This document shows positions 25,275 through 34,178 of a stretch of DNA of 64,000 bases, one piece after another. Source of the stretch: Actinomadura livida (GTDB lineage Bacteria > Actinomycetota > Actinomycetes > Streptosporangiales > Streptosporangiaceae). Numbering within the stretch: position 1 is the first letter of the stretch; each line of letters begins with the position of its first letter. Position numbers and translations under genes: made by a program. The notes under the pieces are model-generated. The model had not been told where the DNA came from. It was given only the letters and a program-made list of their open reading frames with translations, and made no database searches. The stretch lies in assembly GCF_014648675.1 (NCBI RefSeq), contig NZ_BMRO01000015.1, positions 1-64,000 of the forward strand, read 5' to 3'.

Positions 25275-26725
25275 TGCCTCTCCGTGACGGACGTCTGAGC
25301 CACGACATCGATCCCACAGACCGCCCCCCGCAGGACGCTTGCGGGGTGTTCGGCGTCTGGGTCCCCGCTGACCAGGCGCCAAAGGCGGAAGTGAGCAAGC
25401 TCACCTACTACGGCCTGTACGCGCTCCAGCACCGCGGGCAGGAGTCGGCGGGCATCGCCGTCAGCGACGGGTCACGCATCGTCGTGTTCAAGGACATGGG
25501 GCTCGTCGCCCAGGTGTTCGACGAATCGGTGCTCAACACCCTCCGCGGCCACATCGCCGTCGGGCACTGCCGTTACTCGACGACCGGTTCGCCGACGTGG
25601 GAGAACGCGCAGCCCACGTTCCGGTCGAGCGACGCGGGCGGGCTGGCGCTCGTCCACAACGGCAACCTGATCAACACCCCGGAGCTGGCCGCGCGCCTCG
25701 AACCGGGCGTGCTGACCGCCACGACCGACACCGAGGTCCTCACGGCCCTCCTCGCCACCCGCGGCGACGACGGCCCGCTGGCGGCCGCACGGGAGGTCCT
25801 CCCGGCCACGCGCGGCGCGTACTCCCTGGTCTTCATGGACGAGGGGACGCTCTACGCCGCCCGCGACCCCGAGGGCGTCCGCCCGCTCGTCCTCGGCGCC
25901 CTGCAGGACGGGGGCTGGGTCGTGGCGTCGGAGACCGCCGGCCTCGACATCGTCGGCGCCCGCTTCGTCCGCGAGATCGAACCGGGCGAGATGGTCGCGA
26001 TCGACGGCGCCGGCGTCCGGTCCGAGCGGTTCGCCGAGGCGCGGCCGAAGGGCTGCCTGTTCGAGTACGTCTACCTGGCGCGGCCCGACACGACGATCGC
26101 GGGACGCAGCGTCCAGGCCACCCGGGTCGAGGTGGGACGCCGGCTGGCCCGCGAACACCCGGTCGAGGCCGACATGGTCATCCCGACCCCCGAGTCCGGC
26201 ACGCCGGCCGCGATCGGCTACGCCGAGGCGTCCGGCATCCCCTACGGCCAGGGCCTGGTGAAGAACTCCTACGTCGGCCGGACGTTCATCCAGCCGTCGC
26301 AGACGATCCGCCAGCTCGGCATCCGGCTCAAGCTCAACCCGCTGCGCGAGGCGATCGAGGGCAAGCGGCTGGTGGTCGTGGACGACTCCATCGTGCGCGG
26401 CAACACCCAGCGCGCCATCGTGACGATGCTGCGGGACGCGGGCGCCGCCGAGGTCCACGTCCGGATCTCCAGCCCGCCCGTCGCCTGGCCGTGCTTCTAC
26501 GGCATCGACTTCGCCACCCGCGCCGAGCTGATCGCCGGGAACCGGTCGGTGGAGGAGATCCGCGACTCGATCGGCGCCGACTCCCTCGGCTACATCTCCC
26601 TGGACGAGCTCATCTCCGCGTCGCACATCGCCAAGGACAACCTGTGCCGGGCGTGCTTCGACGGCGAGTACCCCATCCCGGTGGAGGACGCCGCACGCGG
26701 CAAGCATCTGCTGGAGGTCACCTGA
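25274..26725 (+). CDS. purF: Amidophosphoribosyltransferase PurF
   Basis: 483 residues from GTG 25274 (MPLRDGRLSHDIDP). An N-terminal propeptide precedes the Ntn nucleophile Cys23 in QDACGVFGVW; glutaminase motifs HRGQESAGIA and GHCRYSTTG follow. The C-terminal phosphoribosyltransferase domain shows VVVDDSIVRGNTQ. Cys residues near the end (CRACFDGEYP) fit the Fe-S form of the enzyme. It catalyses the first committed step of purine synthesis. Its stop overlaps the purM ATG by one base (TGATG). Confidence 0.96.
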   Translation: MPLRDGRLSHDIDPTDRPPQDACGVFGVWVPADQAPKAEVSKLTYYGLYALQHRGQESAGIAVSDGSRIVVFKDMGLVAQVFDESVLNTLRGHIAVGHCRYSTTGSPTWENAQPTFRSSDAGGLALVHNGNLINTPELAARLEPGVLTATTDTEVLTALLATRGDDGPLAAAREVLPATRGAYSLVFMDEGTLYAARDPEGVRPLVLGALQDGGWVVASETAGLDIVGARFVREIEPGEMVAIDGAGVRSERFAEARPKGCLFEYVYLARPDTTIAGRSVQATRVEVGRRLAREHPVEADMVIPTPESGTPAAIGYAEASGIPYGQGLVKNSYVGRTFIQPSQTIRQLGIRLKLNPLREAIEGKRLVVVDDSIVRGNTQRAIVTMLRDAGAAEVHVRISSPPVAWPCFYGIDFATRAELIAGNRSVEEIRDSIGADSLGYISLDELISASHIAKDNLCRACFDGEYPIPVEDAARGKHLLEVT

Positions 26726-27768
26726 TGGCCGGTCGCCCCACGCCCACCTCGTACGAGGCCGCCGGGGTCGACATCGCGGCGGGTGAGCGTGCCGTGGAGC
26801 TGATGAAGTCCCGCGTGGCGCGTGCACGGCGTCCCGAAGTGGTCGACGATGCGAGCGGCTTCGCCGGGCTTTTCGACGCCTCGGCGTTGCTGCGCTACGA
26901 GCGTCCCCTGCTCGCCACGTCCACGGACGGTGTCGGTACCAAGGTCGACCTGGCGCGTCGTCTCGGCGTCTACGACACGATCGGGCACGACCTGGTCGGC
27001 ATGGTCATCGACGATCTCGTTGTGTGCGGCGCCGAACCGCTGTTCATGACCGACTACATCGCCTGCGGCAAGGTCGTCCCGGAACGGATCGCCGACATCG
27101 TCGGAGGCATCGCGGACGCCTGCGCCCTGGCCGGATGCGCCCTCGTCGGCGGCGAGACCGCCGAGCATCCCGGCCTGCTGGAGGCGGACGAGTTCGACCT
27201 GGCGGGCGCCGGCACGGGCGTCGTGGAGGCGGACGAGACCCTGGGCCCCGAGCGGGTCCGCCCGGGGGACGTGGTGCTCGCCATGGCCTCGTCAGGCATC
27301 CACGCGAACGGGTACTCGCTCGTCCGCCACATCCTCGCCACGACGGACCTGACCCTCGAATCCGAGCCTTCCGAGCTCGGCCGTTCCCTCGGTGAGGTGC
27401 TTCTCACACCGACGCGCATCTATGCCAAGGACTGCCTGGCTCTGATCCAGGCCGGTGGGGTACGTGCCTTCGCTCACATCACGGGCGGAGGGCTGGCCGC
27501 GAATCTGGCGCGCTCGCTACCCGCGACCGTGGACGCCGTCCTGAACCGCTCGTCCTGGGAGACACCGGCTGTGTTCCGCGTCCTCCAGGGGCACGGGGAC
27601 GTGCCCCAGGCCGAGATGGACAAGACGTTCAACCTGGGCGTCGGGATGGCGGCCATCGTCGCCCCGGACAGCGCGGACGAAGCCCTCCGGCTGCTGACCT
27701 CCCGGGGTGTCCCGGCCTGGCACCTGGGCGACATCGTCCCCGGCGACGGCACGGCGGCCCTGCACTGA
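26725..27768 (+). CDS. purM: Phosphoribosylformylglycinamidine cyclo-ligase PurM
   Basis: 347 residues. AIR synthase motifs: STDGVGTKVDLA, HDLVGMVIDDLVVCGAEPLFM, GGETAEHPG and ITGGGLAANL. It converts FGAM to AIR, immediately after the PurSQL step. Translationally coupled to purF. The 3' side is followed by a short run of GAGCGGGC repeats. Confidence 0.97.
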   Translation: MAGRPTPTSYEAAGVDIAAGERAVELMKSRVARARRPEVVDDASGFAGLFDASALLRYERPLLATSTDGVGTKVDLARRLGVYDTIGHDLVGMVIDDLVVCGAEPLFMTDYIACGKVVPERIADIVGGIADACALAGCALVGGETAEHPGLLEADEFDLAGAGTGVVEADETLGPERVRPGDVVLAMASSGIHANGYSLVRHILATTDLTLESEPSELGRSLGEVLLTPTRIYAKDCLALIQAGGVRAFAHITGGGLAANLARSLPATVDAVLNRSSWETPAVFRVLQGHGDVPQAEMDKTFNLGVGMAAIVAPDSADEALRLLTSRGVPAWHLGDIVPGDGTAALH

Positions 27769-27835
27769 GCGGGCGCGCACCGAGCGGGCAAGCACGAGCG
27801 GGCAATTATTAGCGGGCAGGGCACTGAGCGGGCTC
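27766..27835. repeat. Five degenerate GAGCGGGC repeats downstream of purM
   Basis: The 8-9 bp core (T/C)GAGCGGGC(A) recurs five times at 13-16 bp spacing directly after the purM stop. The rest of the 359-bp spacer to the DUF3073 gene contains no gene that I can support. Confidence 0.6.
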
Positions 27836-28084
27836 GCTGCTGCAATGGAAGGGATGAGGCGGTGATACGACCGGCCTTGATACAGGTCCTCCGCGCACGG
27901 CAGCCGACGCGGATGACACACCGAGGGCTGAGACGGCCGCAGAGCGCCTCTCAGCCCCCGGGGGTCACACGGGTACCATCAGCCGCCGAACGTGCCCTGC
28001 GGGCGACCTCGGCGGCTCTCGGAGACCATGACGAACACACCTCCATGACGAACACCTCGGCGAACATCCAGAGGTCACGACAAA

Positions 28085-28114
28085 CGCCACCGCCCCGTGC
28101 TACGGGCGGTGGCG
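28085..28114. terminator. Bidirectional terminator between purM and DUF3073
   Basis: 11-bp perfect inverted repeat CGCCACCGCCC / GGGCGGTGGCG with an 8-nt loop, placed 14 bp past the end of the convergent DUF3073 gene. It could serve both purFM and DUF3073 transcripts. Confidence 0.7.
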
Positions 28115-28127
28115 CACTGTCTGCCGA

Positions 28128-28334
28128 TCAACCGGAGGTGCCGTCCTTGCGGTCCTCGGTGCCGTAGTCCTCCGCGAAGTCGGCGTACTTCTCGGCGAGC
28201 TCGTCATAGGAGTCTTCACCGGAGTCGCTGACTCCAAGTTCGCTCTTCAGGCGGTCGAGGTCCGTGTTGCCGCTGTTGTACTTGAGCTGTCGGGCAACCT
28301 TAACCTGCTTGGCCTTGGCTCGGCCGCGACCCAT
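28128..28334 (-). CDS. DUF3073 protein
   Basis: 68 residues from ATG 28334. Begins MGRGRAKAKQVKVARQLKY followed by an acidic helix-rich region (LDRLKSELG, YDELAEKYADFAEDY), the hallmark of DUF3073. It is conserved in actinobacteria beside purM; its function is unknown. The basic head suggests nucleic acid contact, which is only inference. Confidence 0.9.
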   Translation of the reverse strand: MGRGRAKAKQVKVARQLKYNSGNTDLDRLKSELGVSDSGEDSYDELAEKYADFAEDYGTEDRKDGTSG

Positions 28335-28427
28335 TGGCTCGACCCCCTCGATGGTCAGGGCTTTCGTGGGCCCATCCAAGCGCGCGTGTACCACACGAAC
28401 CGGTGCCTGATGAGCCATGCGTCAGTC

Positions 28428-28447
28428 ACGGGTACAACCGTACCCGT
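28428..28447. promoter_or_regulatory. Candidate operator ACGGGTAC-N4-GTACCCGT
   Basis: Perfect 8-4-8 palindrome about 95 bp upstream of the DUF3073 ATG. The extended half site GTCACGGGTAC (28425-28435) is repeated exactly at 28520-28530. The regulator is unknown. Confidence 0.45.
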
Positions 28448-28537
28448 TTTGCGCCCGGCTCGGTACATCGACGGTACGTGGCGGCGCTTCTGCTGCTGAT
28501 AACAACAGTGTATCCCGTGGTCACGGGTACGCGCCAA

Positions 28538-28576
28538 AGCCGCCGTGGGACGGTCGTACAGCGCCCCACGGCGGCT
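28538..28576 (-). terminator. Terminator of the valine-type dehydrogenase gene
   Basis: Perfect 12-bp stem AGCCGCCGTGGG with its complement and a 15-nt loop, 81 bp past the stop of the dehydrogenase on the minus strand. Confidence 0.65.
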
Positions 28577-28657
28577 CTAGCAACGGTTTTGCAACGGTCT
28601 AAACAGGGTCGTGGGACCGTTCCGTCGCATCGGCGCCCGCGCGGTGTCCGCGCAGGC

Positions 28658-29791
28658 TCACAGCAGGATGCCGCGCAATCGGCTGATCTCCGACATCCGG
28701 CGCTCCGCGAGCCGGTCGGCGGCGACCGCCGGCGGGACGCCCTCGTCGGCGGCCAGCGCGAAGATCTTCCGGGTGGTGTCGTAGATGCCGCTCGCGCGGG
28801 CCTTCGCGCGGTCGAAGTTGAAGCCCTCGATCTCGTCCGCGACCTGGATCACGCCGCCGGAGTTGACCACGTAGTCCGGGGCGTACAGGATGCCCCGGTC
28901 CGCGAGGCTCTTCTCCACGCCGGTGTGGGCGAGCTGGTTGTTGGCGGCCCCGCAGACCACTTTCGCCTTCAGGGTGGGCACCGTCTCGTCGTTGAGGGAA
29001 CCGCCGAGTGCACACGGCGCGTACACATCGAGGTCGGCGCGGATCATCGCGTCGCTATCTGCGACGACCTCCACTTCCGGGTGCAGCGACCGGACACGGT
29101 CGACGGCGGTCTCGTTCACGTCGCAGATCACGACCTCCGCGCCGTCCTCGCGCAGGTGCTCCACCAGCCGGTGGCCGACCTTCCCGACGCCCTCCACCCC
29201 GACCCGCTTGCCGCGCAGCGTGGCCGAGCCCCACTTGGTCTCCGCCGCTGCACGCATGCCCTGGTACACGCCGAACGCGGTGAGGATGGAGGAATCGCCG
29301 GCGCCGCCGTGCGCGACCGTCCGCCCGGTGACGAACTTGCACTCGCGGGCCACGACGTCCATGTCCTCGCTGTACGTGCCGACGTCGCACGCCGTGTAGT
29401 AGCGGCCGTTCAGCGACTGGACGAACCGTCCGTACGCCCTCAGCTTCGCTTCCGTCTTGTCGGTGGCCGGGTCGCCGATGATGACGGCCTTGCCTCCGCC
29501 GAGGTCCAGCCCGGCCAAGGCGGCTTTGTACGCCATGCCGCGGGACAGGTTCAGCACGTCGGCGAGGGCCTCTTCCTCGGACTCGTACGGGAAGAAGCGT
29601 GTACCTCCTAGGGAGGGGCCGAGCGCGGTGGAGTAGATCGCGATGATCGCGCGCAGGCCGCTGGCCTCGTCCTGGCAGAAGACGACCTGCTCGTGTCCCC
29701 CGAAACGCGAAGCGCCGGGGGGTACAGGGGGGTCGCCCCCCTGAATTGCGGGTTCGGTGCCCTTGTGGGGCGCCCCGAAGACATTAGGCAC
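28658..29791 (-). CDS. vdh: Leu/Phe/Val dehydrogenase (valine dehydrogenase type)
   Basis: 377 residues from GTG 29791 with GAGGAGGG upstream. Glu/Leu/Phe/Val dehydrogenase family: the catalytic region [19 protein letters not shown], the substrate lysine in [24 protein letters not shown] and the NAD fold [16 protein letters not shown]. It reversibly deaminates branched-chain amino acids with NAD; valine specificity is inferred from the conserved neighbourhood DUF3073-vdh-hypothetical-bldC. The upstream frame to 30043 is a shadow. Confidence 0.9.
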   Translation of the reverse strand: MPNVFGAPHKGTEPAIQGGDPPVPPGASRFGGHEQVVFCQDEASGLRAIIAIYSTALGPSLGGTRFFPYESEEEALADVLNLSRGMAYKAALAGLDLGGGKAVIIGDPATDKTEAKLRAYGRFVQSLNGRYYTACDVGTYSEDMDVVARECKFVTGRTVAHGGAGDSSILTAFGVYQGMRAAAETKWGSATLRGKRVGVEGVGKVGHRLVEHLREDGAEVVICDVNETAVDRVRSLHPEVEVVADSDAMIRADLDVYAPCALGGSLNDETVPTLKAKVVCGAANNQLAHTGVEKSLADRGILYAPDYVVNSGGVIQVADEIEGFNFDRAKARASGIYDTTRKIFALAADEGVPPAVAADRLAERRMSEISRLRGILL

Positions 29792-29874
29792 GGTAGTGCC
29801 CTCCTCTCTGTCTCTAAGATCAGCGTAGGGCGCGGGATGCCGCCCCGCCCGGACGAATCTCATGTGACGATGCG

Positions 29875-30825
29875 ATGGTGCTTCCGTACGCCGCGTACCT
29901 ACGGGTTTATGAACCGGTGACCGCCTTCCCGGAGCCCGCGCGGACCTTATGGACGGTCTACGCCGACTCCAGGCGGCGCCCGCGGCGAATCCATGCGCTT
30001 GGCGTGGAGCACCGCGACGCCGCGCTGAGGATGACCGGCTCACCGCCGGAGGTCGTGCCAGAGCGCGAGAGCAGGGACGCCTACGTCCGCCGCCTCGAAG
30101 ACATGATCTACGTGTGCCCCTGGGAGACGCGGCTGCGCTCCTGGCTGGCGTTCGAGCGCTTCAGGAACGAGCACGCCGCCGGTGTGGCGGCGGCGTTCGT
30201 CCCCCCGCCGCTGTCGGAGCGGGTGATGAGCGACTTCGAGCAGTGGAAGCGCGCGGGCCGGTCCCTGCAGCCGCACATACTCACGAGCACCTGGCACGTC
30301 CCGCTGGACTGGTTCGTGCCGTTCGCGCGGACCGAGCGGTCCCTGATGCTCGGCACGCCGGAGACGGGCTACCGCAAGGCCGACGACACGTCGGGGGAGC
30401 ACGCGCCGGAGGAGCACGGGCCGGAGGAGCACGGGGGCAATGGCCCGGCGACGGCCGCGCCGGTCCGTACCCTCCTCTACGTCACCTCGATGGGCGAGGC
30501 GCGCAGGCGGGTCTCGGCGGCGCTCCCCGTGGTGCGGGAGAACCTCGGCGACGGCACGGGCGACGTGTACCTCCTCTCGGCCGGGCGCCTGGAGACGCTG
30601 GCCCGGTGGCTGGGCGGCTTCGACCCCCGCGCGCTCGTCGAGCTCGACTACGGCGGCCTCGTCCACCTGCTGGACGACCGGACGCTCCGCGCGGACGAGT
30701 CGGTGGCCGAGATGGCCGTGGCCCTCACCGGGATGGAGCGCGGGGAGGCCGAGCTGACCGTGGCGATGTACAAGCGCCTCCTCGCCCGCTGGCGGCCCGT
30801 CCGCGCACTTGAGACGGCGAACTAA
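29875..30825 (+). CDS. Conserved actinobacterial hypothetical protein beside bldC
   Basis: 316 residues; no signal peptide or membrane segment. I do not recognise a domain. Visible features: [21 protein letters not shown] in the middle, [21 protein letters not shown], an acidic insertion with three EEHG repeats (about 175-195), and a C-terminal half that reads like an alpha/beta fold ([35 protein letters not shown]). It is divergent from the dehydrogenase and upstream of bldC, a position it holds in other actinomycetes as far as I recall. Starts at ATG 29875 or GTG 29878. Confidence 0.75.
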   Translation: MVLPYAAYLRVYEPVTAFPEPARTLWTVYADSRRRPRRIHALGVEHRDAALRMTGSPPEVVPERESRDAYVRRLEDMIYVCPWETRLRSWLAFERFRNEHAAGVAAAFVPPPLSERVMSDFEQWKRAGRSLQPHILTSTWHVPLDWFVPFARTERSLMLGTPETGYRKADDTSGEHAPEEHGPEEHGGNGPATAAPVRTLLYVTSMGEARRRVSAALPVVRENLGDGTGDVYLLSAGRLETLARWLGGFDPRALVELDYGGLVHLLDDRTLRADESVAEMAVALTGMERGEAELTVAMYKRLLARWRPVRALETAN

Positions 30826-31098
30826 AACAAATTTCCCGAATCCCTGCGCGATACGACTATACGTGTCGCTAGAATCACTCAGCGTGACTCGATGGCCATC
30901 GCGCAGGGGCGGCACGCCGCATCCGGGGGGATGTTTGCACGCAACTACCGCCAGGAACTTGCTTGTTGCGCTGAGTGGTGGCAAGGTTACACGTTGTGAT
31001 GTCATAGTGGCTCTTTCGGGCCATAGGGGACATCAGTGACCGCGCGAGGATCAATCGCAGGATCGCTGTCATCGGTCCACGGAGGAGAGGCCGCAAAC
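30826..31098. promoter_or_regulatory. Upstream region of bldC
   Basis: 273 bp without a gene and notably AT-rich near its left end. A 9-bp inverted repeat CACTCAGCG (30876-30884) / CGCTGAGTG (30969-30977) brackets about 84 bp. A -10-like CATAGT near 31002 lies within reach of the bldC start. The exact promoter cannot be fixed by eye. Confidence 0.4.
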
Positions 31099-31302
31099 AT
31101 GTCAGCACGTACGCCAGAGGCCGAGCCCCTGCTGACGCCGGCGGAGGTGGCGACGATGTTCCGCGTCGACCCCAAGACCGTCACACGGTGGGCGAAGGCG
31201 GGAAAGCTCACGTCCATCCGGACTTTGGGGGGGCACCGCCGCTATCGCGAAGCGGAGGTGCGGGCGCTGCTCGCGGGAATCCCGCAGCAGCGGTCGGAAT
31301 AA
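31099..31302 (+). CDS. bldC: Developmental transcription regulator BldC
   Basis: 67 residues from ATG 31099 with GGAGGAGAGG upstream; the longer frame to 31036 is not needed. A MerR-type winged helix covers almost the whole protein (LLTPAEVATMFRVDPKTVTRW, GKLTSIRTLGGHRRYRE, VRALLAGIPQQRSE). It is nearly identical to Streptomyces BldC, which binds DNA cooperatively at direct repeats and times the onset of differentiation. Its presence strongly indicates a sporulating filamentous actinomycete or close relative. Confidence 0.96.
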   Translation: MSARTPEAEPLLTPAEVATMFRVDPKTVTRWAKAGKLTSIRTLGGHRRYREAEVRALLAGIPQQRSE

Positions 31303-31497
31303 CCGTGTCCGCTGCGCCGCCCCCGGCGTCGGGAGTCCGATGGCACCCCGGCACCGAGGGCGGCGCTTGCGGGTGCGGGTGTGCTCGGTGGGGTCTCTGG
31401 GACTGGAGAGTTCCTATGGAGGCTTTGTCCGGGGGATGGAGGTGGTGTCCTCATGTGGACAATTCGCCTCGTGTGTCCCAAAATCCACGCACGTCGC

Positions 31498-32172
31498 TCA
31501 GGCGCTCAGCTCTTCCTGGGAGAGCCGGTCGAAGAGCTTGGCGGTCAGCGGGTCGTGCCGGCCCGCGGCGTGGAAGACGACCACCAGGTGGTCGACGAGC
31601 AGCGACTCCAGGTCGGCGCGCGGCACGTCGCGGTTCTCGAGCCAGTCCAGGCCGGCGGTCTCCACGGCCGCCATCCAGGAGCGCAGCGTGATGCGCAGGA
31701 CGGGCGGCGGCGTCTCGACCTCCAGCGAATGCAGGATCCGGTCCAGCAGGAGCTGCCTGATGCCGTCGACGATCTCGCCGACCTCGCCCGACCGGTCGGC
31801 CGGGCCGCCGCGCAGCAGCGCGGTGTAACCGGCCGCGTGGCTCTCCACGAAGTCGAAGTAGCGCCGGAGCGAGATCCGCAGCCGGTCCAGCGGTTTGCCC
31901 TCCGTGGGCGGTTCCAGCAGGACCGACAGCTGCTTGGCCGCGCTGCCGAGCGCCGCGAGGTACAGCTCGTACTTGCCGCCGAAGTAGTGGTAGACCAGCG
32001 CGCGCGAGGCGCCCGCCGCAGCCGCCACGTCGTCGATCGAGATGTCCTCCGGCGAGCGCGTGCTGAACAGCTGCAGCGCCGCCGCGATCAGTTCGTCCCG
32101 CCGTTCGTCCACGCTGAGCCTGCGACGGCCCCGTCCGCCGCTCGGCCGGCCGCGCGCCTTGCCGCCGGTCAC
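31498..32172 (-). CDS. TetR-family regulator
   Basis: 224 residues from GTG 32172 (GGAG upstream). A basic start (GKARGRPSGGRGRRRL) precedes the TetR DNA-binding domain (about 30-75: LIAAALQLFSTRSPEDIS, IDDVAAAAGASRALVYHYFGGK). The C-terminal helical domain has WMAAVETAGLDWLENRDV, resembling regulators of lipid or transport genes. Divergent from the LacI gene across 284 bp that contain no other gene. Confidence 0.88.
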   Translation of the reverse strand: MTGGKARGRPSGGRGRRRLSVDERRDELIAAALQLFSTRSPEDISIDDVAAAAGASRALVYHYFGGKYELYLAALGSAAKQLSVLLEPPTEGKPLDRLRISLRRYFDFVESHAAGYTALLRGGPADRSGEVGEIVDGIRQLLLDRILHSLEVETPPPVLRITLRSWMAAVETAGLDWLENRDVPRADLESLLVDHLVVVFHAAGRHDPLTAKLFDRLSQEELSA

Positions 32173-32456
32173 CGCACGATCTCCCACGTGGGCAGCGTAT
32201 CCGAGGCCGGGACGGCACAGGCCGTACCGGCGGCACCGGCCGGACATTTCACCGGGTCGTGATCAAGTACGAACCGCTGTGATCCGGAACACCACAGGCC
32301 CGAACCACCATTGTCGGATGCCCGTTACTCGCTGTTGCGGCGGGTTGAGCCGCGAGCGCGGCATCATGGCATCTCCTCCCGAGCGGAGGCCGGCGCGCCG
32401 ACCCCCCGTGGCGCGCCGCCGCGGCAGGTCCTGCAGGTCCCCCTGGACGGAGTGCC

Positions 32457-33563
32457 ATGTCAGCTGAGCAAGCGAATCCCCCGCACGACAGGCAAGGAGA
32501 AGGCGCGGTACCCCGGCCGCGCAAGGAACCGTCTCCCGCCGCCCGCGACGAGGGGAGGCCGGTCCCCGCGCCGAAACCGACGATCCGCAACGTCGCCGAG
32601 CGCGCCGGCGTCTCCAAATCGCTCGTCTCCCTGGTGATGCGGGGGTCACCGCACGTGAGCGAACGCCGCAGGCAGGCCGTGCTGCAGGCCGCCCGCGAAC
32701 TCGGCTACCGGCCGAACGCCGTGGCCAGGAGCCTGGTCGAGGGGCGCACCAGGCTGATCGGCGCCATCGTCGCCGACCTGCACAACCCCTTCTTCGCCGA
32801 GTTCCTCGACGGCCTGCAGGAGAGCCTGCACGGCGCCGGCCTGCGGATGCTCGTCGGCAGCGGCCGCTGGGACCCGATGTTCGAGGCGGAGGCCGTCGAG
32901 GCGTTCTTGGAGATGCGGGTGGACGGGCTGGTCCTGCTCAGCGTCGTCCCCGACTCGCTGAAGGAAGCCGCCGCCAGCGTGCCCGTCGTGGTCGTCGGGG
33001 AGCGCGACGTCGTCGGCGTCGACATCGTCGTGGACGACGACGAGCTCGGCGCCAGCCTCGCCGTCGACCACCTGGTCGACCTGGGCCACCGGCGGATCGC
33101 GCACATCGAGGGGGCCCGCTCCACCACCGCGCGCTACCGCCGCGCCGGGTACGAGCGGGCGATGCGCCGCCACGGGCTGGGGCGGGAGGTCCTCGTCGAG
33201 CCCGGCGACTTCACCGAGGACGGCGGGTACCGTGCCGCCCTCGCGCTGCTGCGCCGCGCCCCCCGGCCCACCGCGATCTTCGCGCCGAACGACCTCGTCG
33301 CGACCGGCGCGCTGTCGGCCGCCGACGAGCTCGGGCTGCGGATCCCGGAGGACCTGTCGATCGTCGGCTACGACAACACCCACCTGGCCGCCATCCGGCA
33401 CATCTCGCTGACCAGCGTCGACCAGCCGCGCCGGGACATGGGACGGGTGGCCGCCGAGCTGCTGACCGCCCGCATCGGGGACCCGTCCCGCGCGGCGCGG
33501 CAGAACCTGGTCGTCCCGCACCTGGTGGTCCGCTCCACGACGGGACCCGCCCCCGCCGCCTGA
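32457..33563 (+). CDS. LacI-family regulator
   Basis: 368 residues. A 40-residue charged/Pro-rich N-terminal extension precedes the LacI helix-turn-helix (about 41-95: TIRNVAERAGVSKSLVSLVM, hinge ELGYRPNAVARSL). The periplasmic-binding-protein-like domain follows (LIGAIVADLHNPFFAE ... IFAPNDLVATGALSAADELG ... TSVDQPRRDMG). Likely controls a sugar-related gene outside the immediate area; no transporter or sugar enzyme is adjacent. The real start could be internal to the extension. Confidence 0.9.
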   Translation: MSAEQANPPHDRQGEGAVPRPRKEPSPAARDEGRPVPAPKPTIRNVAERAGVSKSLVSLVMRGSPHVSERRRQAVLQAARELGYRPNAVARSLVEGRTRLIGAIVADLHNPFFAEFLDGLQESLHGAGLRMLVGSGRWDPMFEAEAVEAFLEMRVDGLVLLSVVPDSLKEAAASVPVVVVGERDVVGVDIVVDDDELGASLAVDHLVDLGHRRIAHIEGARSTTARYRRAGYERAMRRHGLGREVLVEPGDFTEDGGYRAALALLRRAPRPTAIFAPNDLVATGALSAADELGLRIPEDLSIVGYDNTHLAAIRHISLTSVDQPRRDMGRVAAELLTARIGDPSRAARQNLVVPHLVVRSTTGPAPAA

Positions 33564-33766
33564 CCCCCCGCCGACACGTCCCCCCGCCTCATCTCGCTCC
33601 CGCCAAGCCCCACCTTCCCGCCGTGCCCGGTCATGCCCGGGGCAACGGAGACGGCCGATCGTGCCTCGATCCGGTGTGCACCGGGTAAGGGGCCGGCCAA
33701 GCCTGCCGCATTCGCCGGCCCGTACCGCCCCGCCGGCGGGTTAATGGGACCCAGCGTCCGGCGGTT

Positions 33767-33800
33767 CCGTCCGGGCGGCCCCCCGAGGCCGCCCGGACGG
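33767..33800 (+). terminator. Strong hairpin upstream of 33829 gene
   Basis: Perfect 14-bp stem CCGTCCGGGCGGCC with complement and a 6-nt loop. It lies 200 bp past the LacI stop and 28 bp before the next ATG, so it could be the LacI terminator or an element in the leader of the next gene. The rest of the 265-bp spacer shows nothing else. Confidence 0.6.
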
Positions 33801-33828
33801 GGACACCGCCGCGCGGGCAGGGAAGGAC

Positions 33829-34089
33829 ATGTCCATCAGGGGGGTGGGTCCCGTGCGTGACCCGGAACTGGTGTCGTGCGCGCAGCGCGCGGCGAGCGAA
33901 TTGGAACGCGCGTGGTCGGAGTGGCGCCACGCGCGCGGGCTGGCCGAGGAGGTCTCGGAGTCCGTCGCCAGCTACGTCGCCCATTCGATCGACCACCCGT
34001 GGGGCCGTCCCCGCGTGGTGCTCGGCCTCGACGCGGACGAGGCGCGCGCCCTGGCCGCGCTGCTCGGCAAGGAGGACCCCCTCGGCTGA
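33829..34089 (+). CDS. Small conserved hypothetical protein
   Basis: 86 residues from ATG 33829 (GGAAGGA upstream), or GTG 33853. Mostly helical: CAQRAASELERAWSEWRHARG, EVSESVASYVAHSIDHPWG, then PRVVLGLDADEARALAALL. No membrane segment or metal motif is visible. It has the look of small actinobacterial proteins of unknown role and precedes the amidase lipoprotein by 89 bp. Confidence 0.65.
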   Translation: MSIRGVGPVRDPELVSCAQRAASELERAWSEWRHARGLAEEVSESVASYVAHSIDHPWGRPRVVLGLDADEARALAALLGKEDPLG

Positions 34090-34178
34090 CACCGGTTTGC
34101 CGGAGTTCGTTTGACGCGGCGCCGGCGGCGTGCAAACTGTGTGGGTCGATAACGAACCCGTCACGGAGGAAACCGTCA

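Larger units (their letters stand above)
28335..28657. other. 323-bp spacer upstream of DUF3073 with palindromes
   Basis: No gene seen. It contains a perfect palindrome at 28428-28447, a repeat of its half site at 28520-28530 and the terminator of the dehydrogenase gene at 28538-28576. The promoter of the DUF3073 gene must also lie here. Confidence 0.5.
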
